A stretch of DNA of 64,000 nucleotides from Tautonia marina (GTDB lineage: Bacteria > Planctomycetota > Planctomycetia > Isosphaerales > Isosphaeraceae), in NCBI RefSeq assembly GCF_009177065.1, contig NZ_WEZF01000009.1, positions 62,001 through 126,000 on the forward strand. The letters are read 5' to 3'. Both the position numbers and the translations under genes were made by a program. The notes under the pieces were generated by a model that worked only from the letters and a program-made list of their open reading frames with translations, had not been told where the DNA came from and searched no databases. This document shows positions 46,323 to 54,819 of this stretch, piece by piece. Every line of letters begins with the position of its first letter. Position 1 is the stretch's first letter.

Positions 46323-47627
46323 ATGAGCCTTCCCTTGCACTCCCGACGCAACTTCCTCCGAGGCGTCGGCGTCAGCATGGCCTTGCCCTGGCTGGAGTCG
46401 GTCCCGGCCTGGGCCGACGACGTGCCCCAGGCCGTTGCCACCGAAGGGCCTCCCGTTCGCCTGGCGGTCCTGTTCGCCGGCAACGGTTTCCACAGCAAGG
46501 AGTGGTGGGCCCGGGGGCAGGGGCGCGATATGGAGCTAGGGGCCGTCCTCGAACCCCTCACCGACTTCCGCGAGTCCCTTCTGTTCATTCGGGGGCTCTA
46601 CAATGCCGAGGCCCTGAAGGGGAACATCCATAGCTCGCAGACCGGCAACCTACTGTCGGGCGCTCCGCTCGCCTCGGGCGGCGAGATCCGATCGGGCACC
46701 AGCTTCGATCAGGTCCTTGCCCAGCATGTCGGCTCCCGGACGAAGGTTCCCAGCCTCGTCCTCGGCTGCGAGAAGTCAAACCCATCGGTTCACAAGAACT
46801 ATTCGATGCTCTACAGCTCCCACATCTCGTGGAGCTCTCCCACCACCCCGACCCCGCTCGAACTCTACCCCGCCCTCGCCTTCGACCGCCTGTTCAAGGA
46901 CGAGCCCCGCGCCGGCGACAAGAGCGTGCTTGATTCCGTTCTGGCCGACGCTGGCGACCTCCGCCGCTCCATCAGCCTTTCCGATCGCCGGAAGTTCGAC
47001 GAATACCTCGACTCGGTCCGCGAGGTCGAAACCCGGATCGCCCACGCCGGCCAACGCGGCGAGCTGCAAGGCTGGCGTCCCTCGCTCGATGCCCCCGACA
47101 TTCCCCGCCCCCCCGACGGCATCCCCCAGGACATCGGCGAACACATGCGCCTGATGACCGACATCCTCGTCCTCGCCTTCCAGACCGACACCACCCGCGT
47201 CTGCTCGTTGAAGCTCAACAACGACCACAGCTCGCTCCGGTTCCCGAACCTTGGTGTCGATTACATGATCCACCATCTCCTCTCCCACACCGACAGCGCC
47301 GACTGGCTGAAGGTCAACCGCTTCTTCGTCGAGCAGATCGCCTACCTCGCCCGACGCCTCGACGCCATTCAGGAAGGCGAACGCACCGCGCTCGACAATT
47401 CGATGCTCGTCTTCTGCTCCAGCATGCTCACCGGCAACCACGAGGCGAACCAGCTCCCCGTCATCACCCTCGGCGGCGCCGGCGGTCGGCTCCAGGGCGG
47501 TCGCGTGCTCGACTACCTCGACTCTCCGAACCGCAAGATGTGCAGCCTTTTCCTCAGCCTCCTCGACAAGGCCGGCGTTCCCCTCGACGCCTTCGGCGAC
47601 TCCAACGAGCCCCTCGCCGAGGTCTGA
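46323..47627 (+). CDS. DUF1552 domain-containing Tat-exported protein
   Basis: A 434-residue protein with a twin-arginine signal (SRRNFLRGVGVSMALPWLE). The rest is a DUF1552 domain: RLAVLFAGNGFHSKEWW, LLFIRGLYNAEALKGNIH, and later EVETRIAHAGQ and HSDTADWLK-like segments near the HHLLSHTDSADWLK block. The family is related to the alkaline-phosphatase/DUF1501 fold, but its activity is unknown. It follows the DUF1592 gene by 106 bases. The pair recurs in planctomycete genomes and probably forms a functional unit in which the cytochrome-like partner and this protein act outside the cytoplasm. GGAG seven bases before the ATG supports the start. Confidence 0.92.
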   Translation: MSLPLHSRRNFLRGVGVSMALPWLESVPAWADDVPQAVATEGPPVRLAVLFAGNGFHSKEWWARGQGRDMELGAVLEPLTDFRESLLFIRGLYNAEALKGNIHSSQTGNLLSGAPLASGGEIRSGTSFDQVLAQHVGSRTKVPSLVLGCEKSNPSVHKNYSMLYSSHISWSSPTTPTPLELYPALAFDRLFKDEPRAGDKSVLDSVLADAGDLRRSISLSDRRKFDEYLDSVREVETRIAHAGQRGELQGWRPSLDAPDIPRPPDGIPQDIGEHMRLMTDILVLAFQTDTTRVCSLKLNNDHSSLRFPNLGVDYMIHHLLSHTDSADWLKVNRFFVEQIAYLARRLDAIQEGERTALDNSMLVFCSSMLTGNHEANQLPVITLGGAGGRLQGGRVLDYLDSPNRKMCSLFLSLLDKAGVPLDAFGDSNEPLAEV

Positions 47628-47658
47628 TCGTCCCATCCTCCCCCTCTCCTCGACATCC

Positions 47659-47695
47659 CTCTGCCCCCCCCTTGCGGTCGCGCAGGGGGGCAGAG
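47659..47695 (+). terminator. GC-rich stem-loop after the DUF1592-DUF1552 operon
   Basis: CTCTGCCCCCC and GGGGGGCAGAG form an 11-bp stem with a 15-base loop, 31 bases beyond the DUF1552 stop. It lacks a T-run but is the only strong hairpin before the next gene. Confidence 0.5.
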
Positions 47696-47817
47696 AGGGG
47701 GGGCCGTCGTCCGGCTGAGGGGGGCCGTTGCTCCACCGTTCGGCAATCCTGTTCCGGCAACCGCTCGACGCCCGCAATCCGCCTGGCCCTCCTCGCTCAG
47801 ACGATCCGAGCCCCATC

Positions 47818-49803
47818 ATGTTCTCACACGTCTTCGCACTGACCCTGATCACCCTGACCGGCCTCGGGACCGAATCCACCTTCCAGGTCGAGATTCAACC
47901 CCTCGACGATCCCAACGCCGCGCCCGTCCTCACGGTCGTTGTCGAAGACGACCGCGCCACGCCTGACCAGCCTCTTCCGTTGCCCGTTCGGGTCATCCTG
48001 ACCGCCGCCGACGGCAGCCATCCCGACGCATCGGGCCGAGGCACCTATGCCGATGGCCGATCGTTCGCCGAGGGTTCTTTCACCATCGAGGTTCCTCCCG
48101 GCCCGCTCGCCATCACCCTCCGCAGCGGACCGAATTTTCAACCGCTGGAAACACAACTCGACCCCCGACCGGGCACTCGGACGGTCTTTCGCGCCCGATT
48201 GCATCGCTGGTTCTCCCCCGAATCGCTCGGCTGGTACGGCGGCGATCATCATGTCCACGCCCAGCACGATGCCTCGGCTGCCGTCCGCACCAACCTGGCC
48301 TACACCGCCCTCCAGGCCCGCGCCAACGGCCTGAGCTTCGTCACCGAAGCCGGTTCGAATGTCGATTACTCCAACCTCGATCAGCTCTCCACCCCGGACT
48401 TCCGCCTCAGTTTCGCCCCTGAGCTTCGCCCCGGCCCCTTCGTCGGCCACCTGAACACGCTCGGCATCCACGAGCCGTTGCCCGCCGACCTGCTCACACA
48501 ATTCGGCAATCAACCCTTGCCGGTTCAGGCCATCGTTGATGCCGCCCACCACCGGGGCGGGGCGGTCATCCACACCCACCCGTTGACTCCTCCTCATCAA
48601 TTGCACTGGATGGGTGCCGCCGAATTCCTCTCCGACGCCGTCCTCGGTCGAACCGCCGACGCCCTCGACCTCGACGGCCAGGCCACCGAGCTGCTCTGGG
48701 CTACCGGGCTGAACCTCGGCAATCGCGTCGCCGCCAGCGCCTCGACCGACGCGGCCCTCGGGCGGGTCCGAACCCCTTCCCCCGGTGATCGCCGCGTCTA
48801 CGTTCAGGCGGCCGAGCCCTCCTCTCCGGCGCTCGTCTCGGCCATCCGCAACGGCCGCACCTTTGCCACCAACGGCGGCCCGGTCTTCCCCTACCTGACG
48901 ATCGACGGTCGAAGCCCTGGCGACCCTTTGCCCCACGGCGCGGCCGCTCGCCAGGTCCGGGCCGAGATCCACAGCCTCCATCCCCTCCGATCGGTCCAGT
49001 TGCTCCGCCGCGGGGTTCCGGTCGAATTGCTCGACACTGCCGGTCCCCGCGACCGCGTCGTCCTGACCACCACCGTTGAGGGCTCCTCCGACGCTCCCGA
49101 CTGGTTCGCCCTCCGAGCCGAGGACGAGCGAGGTCACTGGGCCATAACCAGCCCCGTTTTCGTCGGCCCGAGGCCCGACCCGGCCACCGTTCCCGCCTCG
49201 GCCATGATCCTCCAGATCAGCAACGCCACCCGATTCATCGAGCTTCGCCGGCAGTTCTTCGCTCACCTGATCGTCACCTCCTCGCTCGGCGATCCGCTCC
49301 GCGCCGTCGAACTGCTCCGCGATGGCGAGGTCGTCCACCGCGTCACCCCCGCGATGGGCAACCTTCGCCACGAAGGAGCAGTCCCCGTCACCGGCCTCCG
49401 AGGCGAATATGGCCCCGGCGCCGTCTGGGCTCCCTCCCCCGACACCCCGCTCCATCTCCAGGCCGACTGGCCCATCGACGAGCCCGGCTGGTACGCCCTG
49501 CGAGCCACCACCGCCAGCGGTCGAACCCTCCACTCCGACGAGCTTCGCTTCGACGGCCCGACCGGCGCCAGCCGGGCCACCTCCGTCGCCCACCTCGATG
49601 GCCCCGGCACCCGCCTGGTTCACCACGGCCACGGCGAGGAGATGCCGCTCGACGCCATTCACCTCCCCTTCGAGGGGGATCACTGGTGGTTCCCCGAGCG
49701 AACCTTCTGGCGCATGACCGCGACCTTCGACGAGCATTCCCGCACCCTCGTCGGCGGCTCGAATCCGGGCGCCGACGCCCTCTTTCGATCCACCGCTCCC
49801 TGA
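47818..49803 (+). CDS. CehA/McbA-like PHP-domain metallohydrolase
   Basis: A 661-residue protein. It starts with a probable signal peptide (MFSHVFALTLITLTGLG). A beta-rich domain follows, then a PHP-type domain with the metal-binding YGGDHHVHAQHD near residue 145 and further His/Asp residues in AVIHTHPLTPPHQLHW and SASTDAALG. CehA/McbA proteins of this kind are carbaryl-type ester hydrolases or unknown phosphoesterases. The C-terminal 250 residues contain Ig-like beta repeats (SVQLLRRGVPVELL and AVELLRDGEVVHRV). The start ATG has only a weak ribosome binding site; an in-frame start 90 bases upstream lacks a signal peptide. It sits behind the DUF1552 terminator as a separate unit. The substrate is unknown. 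Confidence 0.83.
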   Translation: MFSHVFALTLITLTGLGTESTFQVEIQPLDDPNAAPVLTVVVEDDRATPDQPLPLPVRVILTAADGSHPDASGRGTYADGRSFAEGSFTIEVPPGPLAITLRSGPNFQPLETQLDPRPGTRTVFRARLHRWFSPESLGWYGGDHHVHAQHDASAAVRTNLAYTALQARANGLSFVTEAGSNVDYSNLDQLSTPDFRLSFAPELRPGPFVGHLNTLGIHEPLPADLLTQFGNQPLPVQAIVDAAHHRGGAVIHTHPLTPPHQLHWMGAAEFLSDAVLGRTADALDLDGQATELLWATGLNLGNRVAASASTDAALGRVRTPSPGDRRVYVQAAEPSSPALVSAIRNGRTFATNGGPVFPYLTIDGRSPGDPLPHGAAARQVRAEIHSLHPLRSVQLLRRGVPVELLDTAGPRDRVVLTTTVEGSSDAPDWFALRAEDERGHWAITSPVFVGPRPDPATVPASAMILQISNATRFIELRRQFFAHLIVTSSLGDPLRAVELLRDGEVVHRVTPAMGNLRHEGAVPVTGLRGEYGPGAVWAPSPDTPLHLQADWPIDEPGWYALRATTASGRTLHSDELRFDGPTGASRATSVAHLDGPGTRLVHHGHGEEMPLDAIHLPFEGDHWWFPERTFWRMTATFDEHSRTLVGGSNPGADALFRSTAP

Positions 49804-49964
49804 CCTTCCGTTCCTCCCTCGCGACAAATCGCGACGACCACGAGTCCCCGTGCCCCGCTCGATTCCGGCCTCCTCGATCGGTTCCGGGGAACCTCTTCCG
49901 CTTCCGGGGCACACTCCGTACGATCGTTCCGGAACCTCGTTTCGGAATGGCATGCTGATGCATG

Positions 49965-49980
49965 CGAATACGCGTATTCG
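49965..49980. promoter_or_regulatory. Perfect 16-bp palindrome, putative operator
   Basis: CGAATACGCGTATTCG reads identically on both strands. It lies in the 267-base gap about 90 bases before the antiporter ATG. Two further short palindromes (TTCCGGAA and GCATGC) are close by. The dimer symmetry suggests a binding site for a transcription factor; no regulator gene is adjacent. Confidence 0.4.
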
Positions 49981-50070
49981 ATTCGCTCCTGCACGCTCCC
50001 CCATGCTCGTCCGCAGGGATGAGGATTCCCCGCACGCGCCCCCCGACATCCCCCGCCAAGGACGTTCTCC

Positions 50071-51162
50071 ATGCAAACCGCTCTGTGGTTCGTCGCCGGC
50101 CTCGTCGCCCTGGTCGCCGGGGCCGAGGTGTTCGTCCGGGGGGCCTCGTCCCTGGCGGCGGCCTTGCGGATCTCCCCTCTCGTCATCGGCCTGACGGTCG
50201 TCGCCTTCGGCACCAGCGCTCCCGAGCTGGCCGTCTCGCTCCAGGCCGGTTACGCGGGCCAGGCCGACCTGGCGCTCGGCAATGTGGTGGGCAGCAACAT
50301 CTTCAACGTCCTGTTCATCCTCGGCCTTTCCGCCCTCATCACCCCGCTGGTCGTCGCCGTGCAACTGATCCGGCTCGACGTCCCCTTGCTCATCGGCGCG
50401 TCCTTCCTGTTGTTCGGCCTGGGGCTCGACGGGCTCATCGGCCGCATCGACGGCATGGGTCTGTTCGCCCTGATTCTCATCTATACCGCCTGGCTCGTCC
50501 GCCAAAGCCGCAAGGAAGGACTCCAGGTCGAGCAGGAGTTCGCCAGGGAATTCGGGTCGAGCGAAGGCCGGTCGAAGGCCGGTCAGCTCGTGCTTCAGGT
50601 GGTGCTGATGGTCGTCGGCCTGGCCCTGCTGGTCATCGGGTCGCGGTGGCTGGTCGAGTCGGCCGTCACCTTCGCCCGCGTGCTGGGGGTCGGCGAGTTG
50701 ATCATCGGCCTCACGATCGTCGCCGCCGGCACCTCATTGCCCGAGGTCGCCACCTCGGTCATCGCCAGCATCCGGGGCGAGCGCGACATCGCCGTCGGCA
50801 ACGTCATCGGCAGCAGCCTGTTCAACATCCTCTGTGTCCTGGGACTCTCAGCGGCCATCTCCCCCGAAGGCGTCACCGTTCCCTCCGCTGCGCTTTGGTT
50901 CGACTTGCCCGTCATGGTGGCCGTAGCGGTCGCCTGCCTTCCCATCTTCGTCAGCGGTCACCGAATCGCTCGCTGGGAAGGGGGGCTCTTCCTCGCATAC
51001 TACGTCGCCTATACGGCACACCTCATCTTCGCCGCGACCGAACCCGACTGGCTCACGCCGTTCCGGCTCGTAATGGGAGGCTTCATCATCCCCCTGACGG
51101 TCATCACCCTTGCCGTCGTCGCCGTCCGCGAGTGGCGAGGCCGCGCCGCCCCCGCCACGTAA
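50071..51162 (+). CDS. Calcium/sodium antiporter (CaCA family, YrbG-like)
   Basis: A 363-residue inner-membrane exchanger with about ten to eleven helices in two inverted repeats. The paired alpha-repeat motifs are intact: GTSAPELAVSL with GNVVGSNIFN in the first half, and GTSLPEVATSV with GNVIGSSLFN in the second. These carry the Glu residues that bind Ca2+ and Na+. A cytoplasmic loop (about 145-175) is rich in charged residues (RQSRKEGLQVEQEF). The protein probably exports Ca2+ in exchange for Na+ or K+. It stands alone behind the 16-bp palindrome. Confidence 0.93.
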   Translation: MQTALWFVAGLVALVAGAEVFVRGASSLAAALRISPLVIGLTVVAFGTSAPELAVSLQAGYAGQADLALGNVVGSNIFNVLFILGLSALITPLVVAVQLIRLDVPLLIGASFLLFGLGLDGLIGRIDGMGLFALILIYTAWLVRQSRKEGLQVEQEFAREFGSSEGRSKAGQLVLQVVLMVVGLALLVIGSRWLVESAVTFARVLGVGELIIGLTIVAAGTSLPEVATSVIASIRGERDIAVGNVIGSSLFNILCVLGLSAAISPEGVTVPSAALWFDLPVMVAVAVACLPIFVSGHRIARWEGGLFLAYYVAYTAHLIFAATEPDWLTPFRLVMGGFIIPLTVITLAVVAVREWRGRAAPAT

Positions 51163-51369
51163 CCAACCCTCCCCCTCTCCTGCGTCAGATGGGGAGTCCG
51201 CGGCCGATGGCCGGGTGATTCAGACGCCGCCAAAACCAACCGCAACATGCACATGGGAAATCCTTCCCTCGCTCCCAACGTAATACCCAATCAAACCATC
51301 CCCCCACGCATCATAGGAACGCCGTCGCCGATCTCGACTCCTGGATTCCGGCCAAAACATGGGAACCTT

Positions 51370-51398
51370 TTGACGGCAACCACCCGGCCGGTCACAAT
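51370..51398 (+). promoter_or_regulatory. Putative sigma70-type promoter of the cupin gene
   Basis: TTGACG, a 17-base spacer and CACAAT lie 63 bases before the cupin ATG. The remainder of the 298-base gap after the antiporter gene shows no gene. Confidence 0.4.
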
Positions 51399-51460
51399 GG
51401 CATCATCCCGTTGCGATTGCCATCCGCCCCGAACTCGCGCACGCAAAAAGGATGATCCCG

Positions 51461-51805
51461 ATGAGCCCCCCATACACCTTCTTCGCCGATCTGAACCAGG
51501 AATCCATGCCGCTCGAAGACGGCATTCTGAGCCGCACCATCCATCAGGATGATCGGAGCAAGGCCGTTCTCTTTACGTTCGCCGCGGGGCAGGAACTTTC
51601 CGAGCACACCGCCTCGACGCCCGCCATCCTCCAGTTCATCTCCGGAGAGGCGGCCCTGACCCTCGGTTCCGAAACGCTCGACGCCCGCGCCGGCACGTTC
51701 GCCCACATGCCCGCCGGCCTCACTCACGCCATCCGGGCCAATACCCCCACGGTCATGCTCCTCCTGCTGCTCAAGGGAGCATCGGCCCCTCCCGCCGGTT
51801 CGTAA
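51461..51805 (+). CDS. Small cupin-domain protein
   Basis: A 114-residue single-domain cupin. The barrel motifs are recognisable in weak form: TFAAGQELSEHTASTPAILQFISGE (pieces of motif 1, with one His) and AGTFAHMPAGLTHAIRA (motif 2, with the second His). Metal binding is likely but the His/Glu set is incomplete. Cupins of this size act as small-molecule sensors, isomerases or oxygenases; the role here cannot be told. AAAGGA about eight bases before the ATG supports this start over another ATG nine bases earlier. The LssY_C gene follows 60 bases later. Confidence 0.83.
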   Translation: MSPPYTFFADLNQESMPLEDGILSRTIHQDDRSKAVLFTFAAGQELSEHTASTPAILQFISGEAALTLGSETLDARAGTFAHMPAGLTHAIRANTPTVMLLLLLKGASAPPAGS

Positions 51806-51865
51806 ACTCGTCACCCCTCCCGGCCCCTCGATGTGTCTCCCGCAATCGCCAGCCGAGCGTACCCC

Positions 51866-52795
51866 ATGTCCGACGAACCACCACGCGACCCGAGGACCTC
51901 CCTCCCCGAACCGACCCTTCGCCCCGACCCCGCCTCCCCGTCGCGCCGCCCCCGATGGCAGGTGTTCTTGATCCGCGTCCTGGGGCTCGTCCTCCTCCTG
52001 GTTGTCATCTGGCTGGTCCTCGCTTATGTGATTCTCCCGGTTCTCTGGCGGCATTACGAGCACCACCCCATCATGGAAGACGCCCCCAAGGTCACCCGGA
52101 CCGCCCAGGGGATTCCCGGCGACCCGCTCAACGTCGGCCTGATTGGTTCCCGGGAGGAACTAATCCGATCCATGCTCAATTCCGGATGGTTTGCCGCCGA
52201 TCCGATCACCCTCCGATCCAGTCTCGGCATCGCCCAGAGCGTCCTGCGCAACCGTCCCGATCCCGATGCTCCTGTCAGCAACCTCTACCTGTTCGGCCGC
52301 AAGCAGGACCTTGCCTTCGAAAAGCCCGTGGGCCAAAGTGCCCGGCATCGCCACCACGTCCGGTTCTGGGAGTCCTCCGACTACGGCCGCGACGGAATCC
52401 CCCTCTGGATCGGAGCGGTCACCTACGACCAGAGTGTCGGTCTGAGCCGCCGCACCGGCCAGGTGACCCACCACATCGGCCCTGACATCGACGCCGAGCG
52501 CAACGGTCTCATCGCCGACCTTCAATCGCACGGCTGGCTGACCGAGGAATTCCAGGTCACGGGGGTCGGGCCGACCCTCTCCGGTCACAACGGTGGCGGC
52601 GACCGATACTTCACCGATGGCGAGTTGACCATCGGCCTCCTTGCCTCGACCCCTCGCCCCGACCGATCACCCACCACCCTGGAAAACCCCACCGCCATTC
52701 GCATCAAGGATCAACTCTGGTCGGTCATCCGCCCCCTCTTGCAGTCCCTCCCTGGCCCTCCGGGTCAGGATGCCCCTTCGATCCCCAGCCGTTGA
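51866..52795 (+). CDS. LssY C-terminal-domain protein with one membrane helix
   Basis: A 309-residue protein. A polar N-terminal tail precedes one membrane helix (about 36-60, LIRVLGLVLLLVVIWLVLAY). The rest is an LssY_C-type domain: DPLNVGLIGSREELIRSMLN, GWFAADPITLRSSLGIA, NLYLFGRKQDLAFEKPVG and HHVRFWESSD are its recurring blocks, and TYDQSVGLSRRTGQVTHHIG lies in its second half. The family is found in membrane-associated phosphatase or DedA neighbourhoods, and its function is not established. The domain is probably periplasmic. Confidence 0.75.
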   Translation: MSDEPPRDPRTSLPEPTLRPDPASPSRRPRWQVFLIRVLGLVLLLVVIWLVLAYVILPVLWRHYEHHPIMEDAPKVTRTAQGIPGDPLNVGLIGSREELIRSMLNSGWFAADPITLRSSLGIAQSVLRNRPDPDAPVSNLYLFGRKQDLAFEKPVGQSARHRHHVRFWESSDYGRDGIPLWIGAVTYDQSVGLSRRTGQVTHHIGPDIDAERNGLIADLQSHGWLTEEFQVTGVGPTLSGHNGGGDRYFTDGELTIGLLASTPRPDRSPTTLENPTAIRIKDQLWSVIRPLLQSLPGPPGQDAPSIPSR

Positions 52796-52798
52796 CCT

Positions 52799-52824
52799 GC
52801 CGAGCCACCGACGACCCCCTCGGC
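52799..52824. terminator. Small stem-loop between convergent LssY_C and PcfJ-like genes
   Basis: GCCGAG and CTCGGC pair over six bases around a 14-base loop inside the 34-base gap. It could end transcription from either side; the evidence is weak. Confidence 0.3.
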
Positions 52825-52829
52825 TCTCC

Positions 52830-54041
52830 TCAGCAATCGACGGTCAATCCTTCCCGGCTGGCCCATTCCTTCATGATCGACACGCACGACTCATCGGGGT
52901 CTTCATTGCATTTCATGCTGGCTTGAACCACCGTTTTGGTACTCGGATCAACCTCAATGGTCGCCAGCCTGCGCCGGCCCTCCGGCCCTTCCAGGCCCAG
53001 CGACCAGATGGTCGAGCGCCGCTGGACGCAAAACTCGGTGTACGTAGCCACGCAATGCTTCATCGCCTTTCCCTCGGCGGCCAGGTCGTCGCTGTCGAGC
53101 AACTCTCGGATCGTCCACGCCTGCGCCTCATCCTCCGGTCGCCGGTATTCCCCAATCTCCGAGCGGTTCCACGCAAACCGTTTGCGCACCGGAGCCTCCG
53201 AACGCTGCTCGGCCTTCCACTCCGTCGCTCGCCGCAACAACGACGCCACCGTACACCCCTTGATCGACAGGTCCGGCCGGGGCGGATCGATCGAGATTTC
53301 CGTATCCTCTCCGATAATCACCGTTCGTTGCCGATACTTCTGATCGTGCAAATACTCAACAATCGGATCGATCGACGCCACATCGAGCCCCCTCGTATTG
53401 AGAAACAGGTGGATCACCGACCTCCAGAACGCCTCGGCGAAAAACTCACGACTCAGCCGGGTCGAGGCAATCCCCGTCGCCAGTGCCTCCGATCCTCCCA
53501 GCCCTCTCACCTCCGCCCATCGCAGCGCGAACCCAGGCTCAAGGTGCGCCGGCGCCTGCGAAAACTCATGGGCCATCCGCTTCGTCAACCGGATCGGAAA
53601 TCCGGCCGTGCGCAAACTTCCCCCCATCCCCACATGACAAAACCAGTGCTGCTGCCGATACCCCCACCATCCCGGCTCCGCAAACCAAGCCGAATTCAGG
53701 ACCGGCGGCACCGGGTACTTTGCAAGCAGATGGTGCGCGAGCGACCCGAAGACCGATCGCGTTCCGCCCTCCTTCGGCTCCCAATCCTCCACCGGCCTGA
53801 GCCACGACCGGCGAAACCCCAGCAGCGCGAGCAATCCTCGCATCAGCCGTTGCAACGCCTCGGCATCGACTTGCCCCGCAAAGCAAGCCGGACGCAGCAG
53901 GTCCGATCGCCCTTGAATTGTCCAGACAAACTGGGCCAATGCCCTCCTCGCCTTTACCCCTCCCGCCTCGGAACGGGCCAGACGAATCGCCTCGTCAATT
54001 CGTGATTTTGCAAATTCTCGATACGACCGTGATGCAGACAT
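52830..54041 (-). CDS. PcfJ-like domain protein
   Basis: A 403-residue protein. Its C-terminal half matches the PcfJ-like pattern: AWTIRELLDSDDLAAEGKAM directly followed by KHCVATYTEFC, then RRSTIWSLGLEGPEGRRRLA and VQASMKCNEDPD. The middle has TRGLDVASIDPIVEYLHDQK, another family block. PcfJ was named from conjugative plasmid pCF10, but chromosomal homologues are common in planctomycetes and their function is unknown; no conjugation genes are nearby. The ATG chosen (MSASRSYREFAKSR) begins a sensible helical N-terminus; a longer in-frame start 138 bases upstream looks non-coding. Confidence 0.78.
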   Translation of the reverse strand: MSASRSYREFAKSRIDEAIRLARSEAGGVKARRALAQFVWTIQGRSDLLRPACFAGQVDAEALQRLMRGLLALLGFRRSWLRPVEDWEPKEGGTRSVFGSLAHHLLAKYPVPPVLNSAWFAEPGWWGYRQQHWFCHVGMGGSLRTAGFPIRLTKRMAHEFSQAPAHLEPGFALRWAEVRGLGGSEALATGIASTRLSREFFAEAFWRSVIHLFLNTRGLDVASIDPIVEYLHDQKYRQRTVIIGEDTEISIDPPRPDLSIKGCTVASLLRRATEWKAEQRSEAPVRKRFAWNRSEIGEYRRPEDEAQAWTIRELLDSDDLAAEGKAMKHCVATYTEFCVQRRSTIWSLGLEGPEGRRRLATIEVDPSTKTVVQASMKCNEDPDESCVSIMKEWASREGLTVDC

Positions 54042-54336
54042 GGCAATGCGCTCGGTGAATTCCCCAGGATCAGTCCGGACGACGAACGACGCCACGTCGC
54101 CGTCACGGCCGGAACAATTCCCCGGAGCGAGCGCGGCGGATTCAGGTGGCGAATTGTGCAATCGGGTACGATGTCGCAATCAACGTGATGAGGAACGTCT
54201 TCATCGCAATCTCCTGTTCAAGGGACCAATCGGTCTCGCCTCGCTGCCCAAAGACACCCCGACCCGGTTCCAGGTTCGCCCTGCGCATGCGAGAGTTCGG
54301 CATCTCGCCCGCATACCCCGCACCCAGAGACTCGCC

Positions 54337-54807
54337 ATGACCGCGTCATCATTATCCCGCGATCCGTTCATGCAAGCCGCGATCGACGAGGCCCGGCTCG
54401 GACTCGCCGAGGGGGGCATCCCCATCGGCTCCGTCCTGGTCCTCGACGATCGCATTGTCGGCCGAGGCCATAACCGCCGCGTTCAGCAAAACAGCGCCAT
54501 TCTCCACGCCGAGATGGACGCCATCGAACACGCCGGCCGGCTCAAGGCAAGCGACTACCGTCGGGCCGTGCTTTACACCACCCTCAGCCCTTGCCCCATG
54601 TGCTCGGGAACCGCCTTGCTCTATCGGATTCCCCGCATCGTCATCGGTGAAAACCGCACTTTCCAGGGGCCGGAGGACCTCCTCCGCGATCAGGGGGTCA
54701 CCCTCGACATCCTCGACGACCCCGAATGCGTTCGCCTGATGGAAGACTTCATCCAGGCCCACCCCGACCTCTGGAACGAGGACATCGGCGAGGACTCCGG
54801 CGCCTGA
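54337..54807 (+). CDS. Cytosine deaminase-like nucleoside/nucleobase deaminase
   Basis: A 156-residue zinc-dependent deaminase of the CDA fold. The zinc site is HAEMDAIEHAGRL, with the catalytic Glu, and TTLSPCPMCSGTALLYRIPR, with the two Cys ligands. The C-terminal half (IGENRTFQGPEDLLRDQGV, then FIQAHPDLWNEDIGE) resembles yeast cytosine deaminase Fcy1 much more than tRNA adenosine deaminase TadA. It would convert cytosine to uracil for pyrimidine salvage. It ends 12 bases from a convergent gene. The upstream 295 bases shared with the PcfJ-like gene contain no other gene. Confidence 0.88.
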   Translation: MTASSLSRDPFMQAAIDEARLGLAEGGIPIGSVLVLDDRIVGRGHNRRVQQNSAILHAEMDAIEHAGRLKASDYRRAVLYTTLSPCPMCSGTALLYRIPRIVIGENRTFQGPEDLLRDQGVTLDILDDPECVRLMEDFIQAHPDLWNEDIGEDSGA

Positions 54808-54819
54808 CCTCCTGACCGC

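Noticed and set aside
47824-50505. Open frame of almost 900 codons on the minus strand
   Set aside because: It spans a real plus-strand gene, an intergenic region and part of the antiporter gene, and has low-complexity Gly/Glu/Arg composition.
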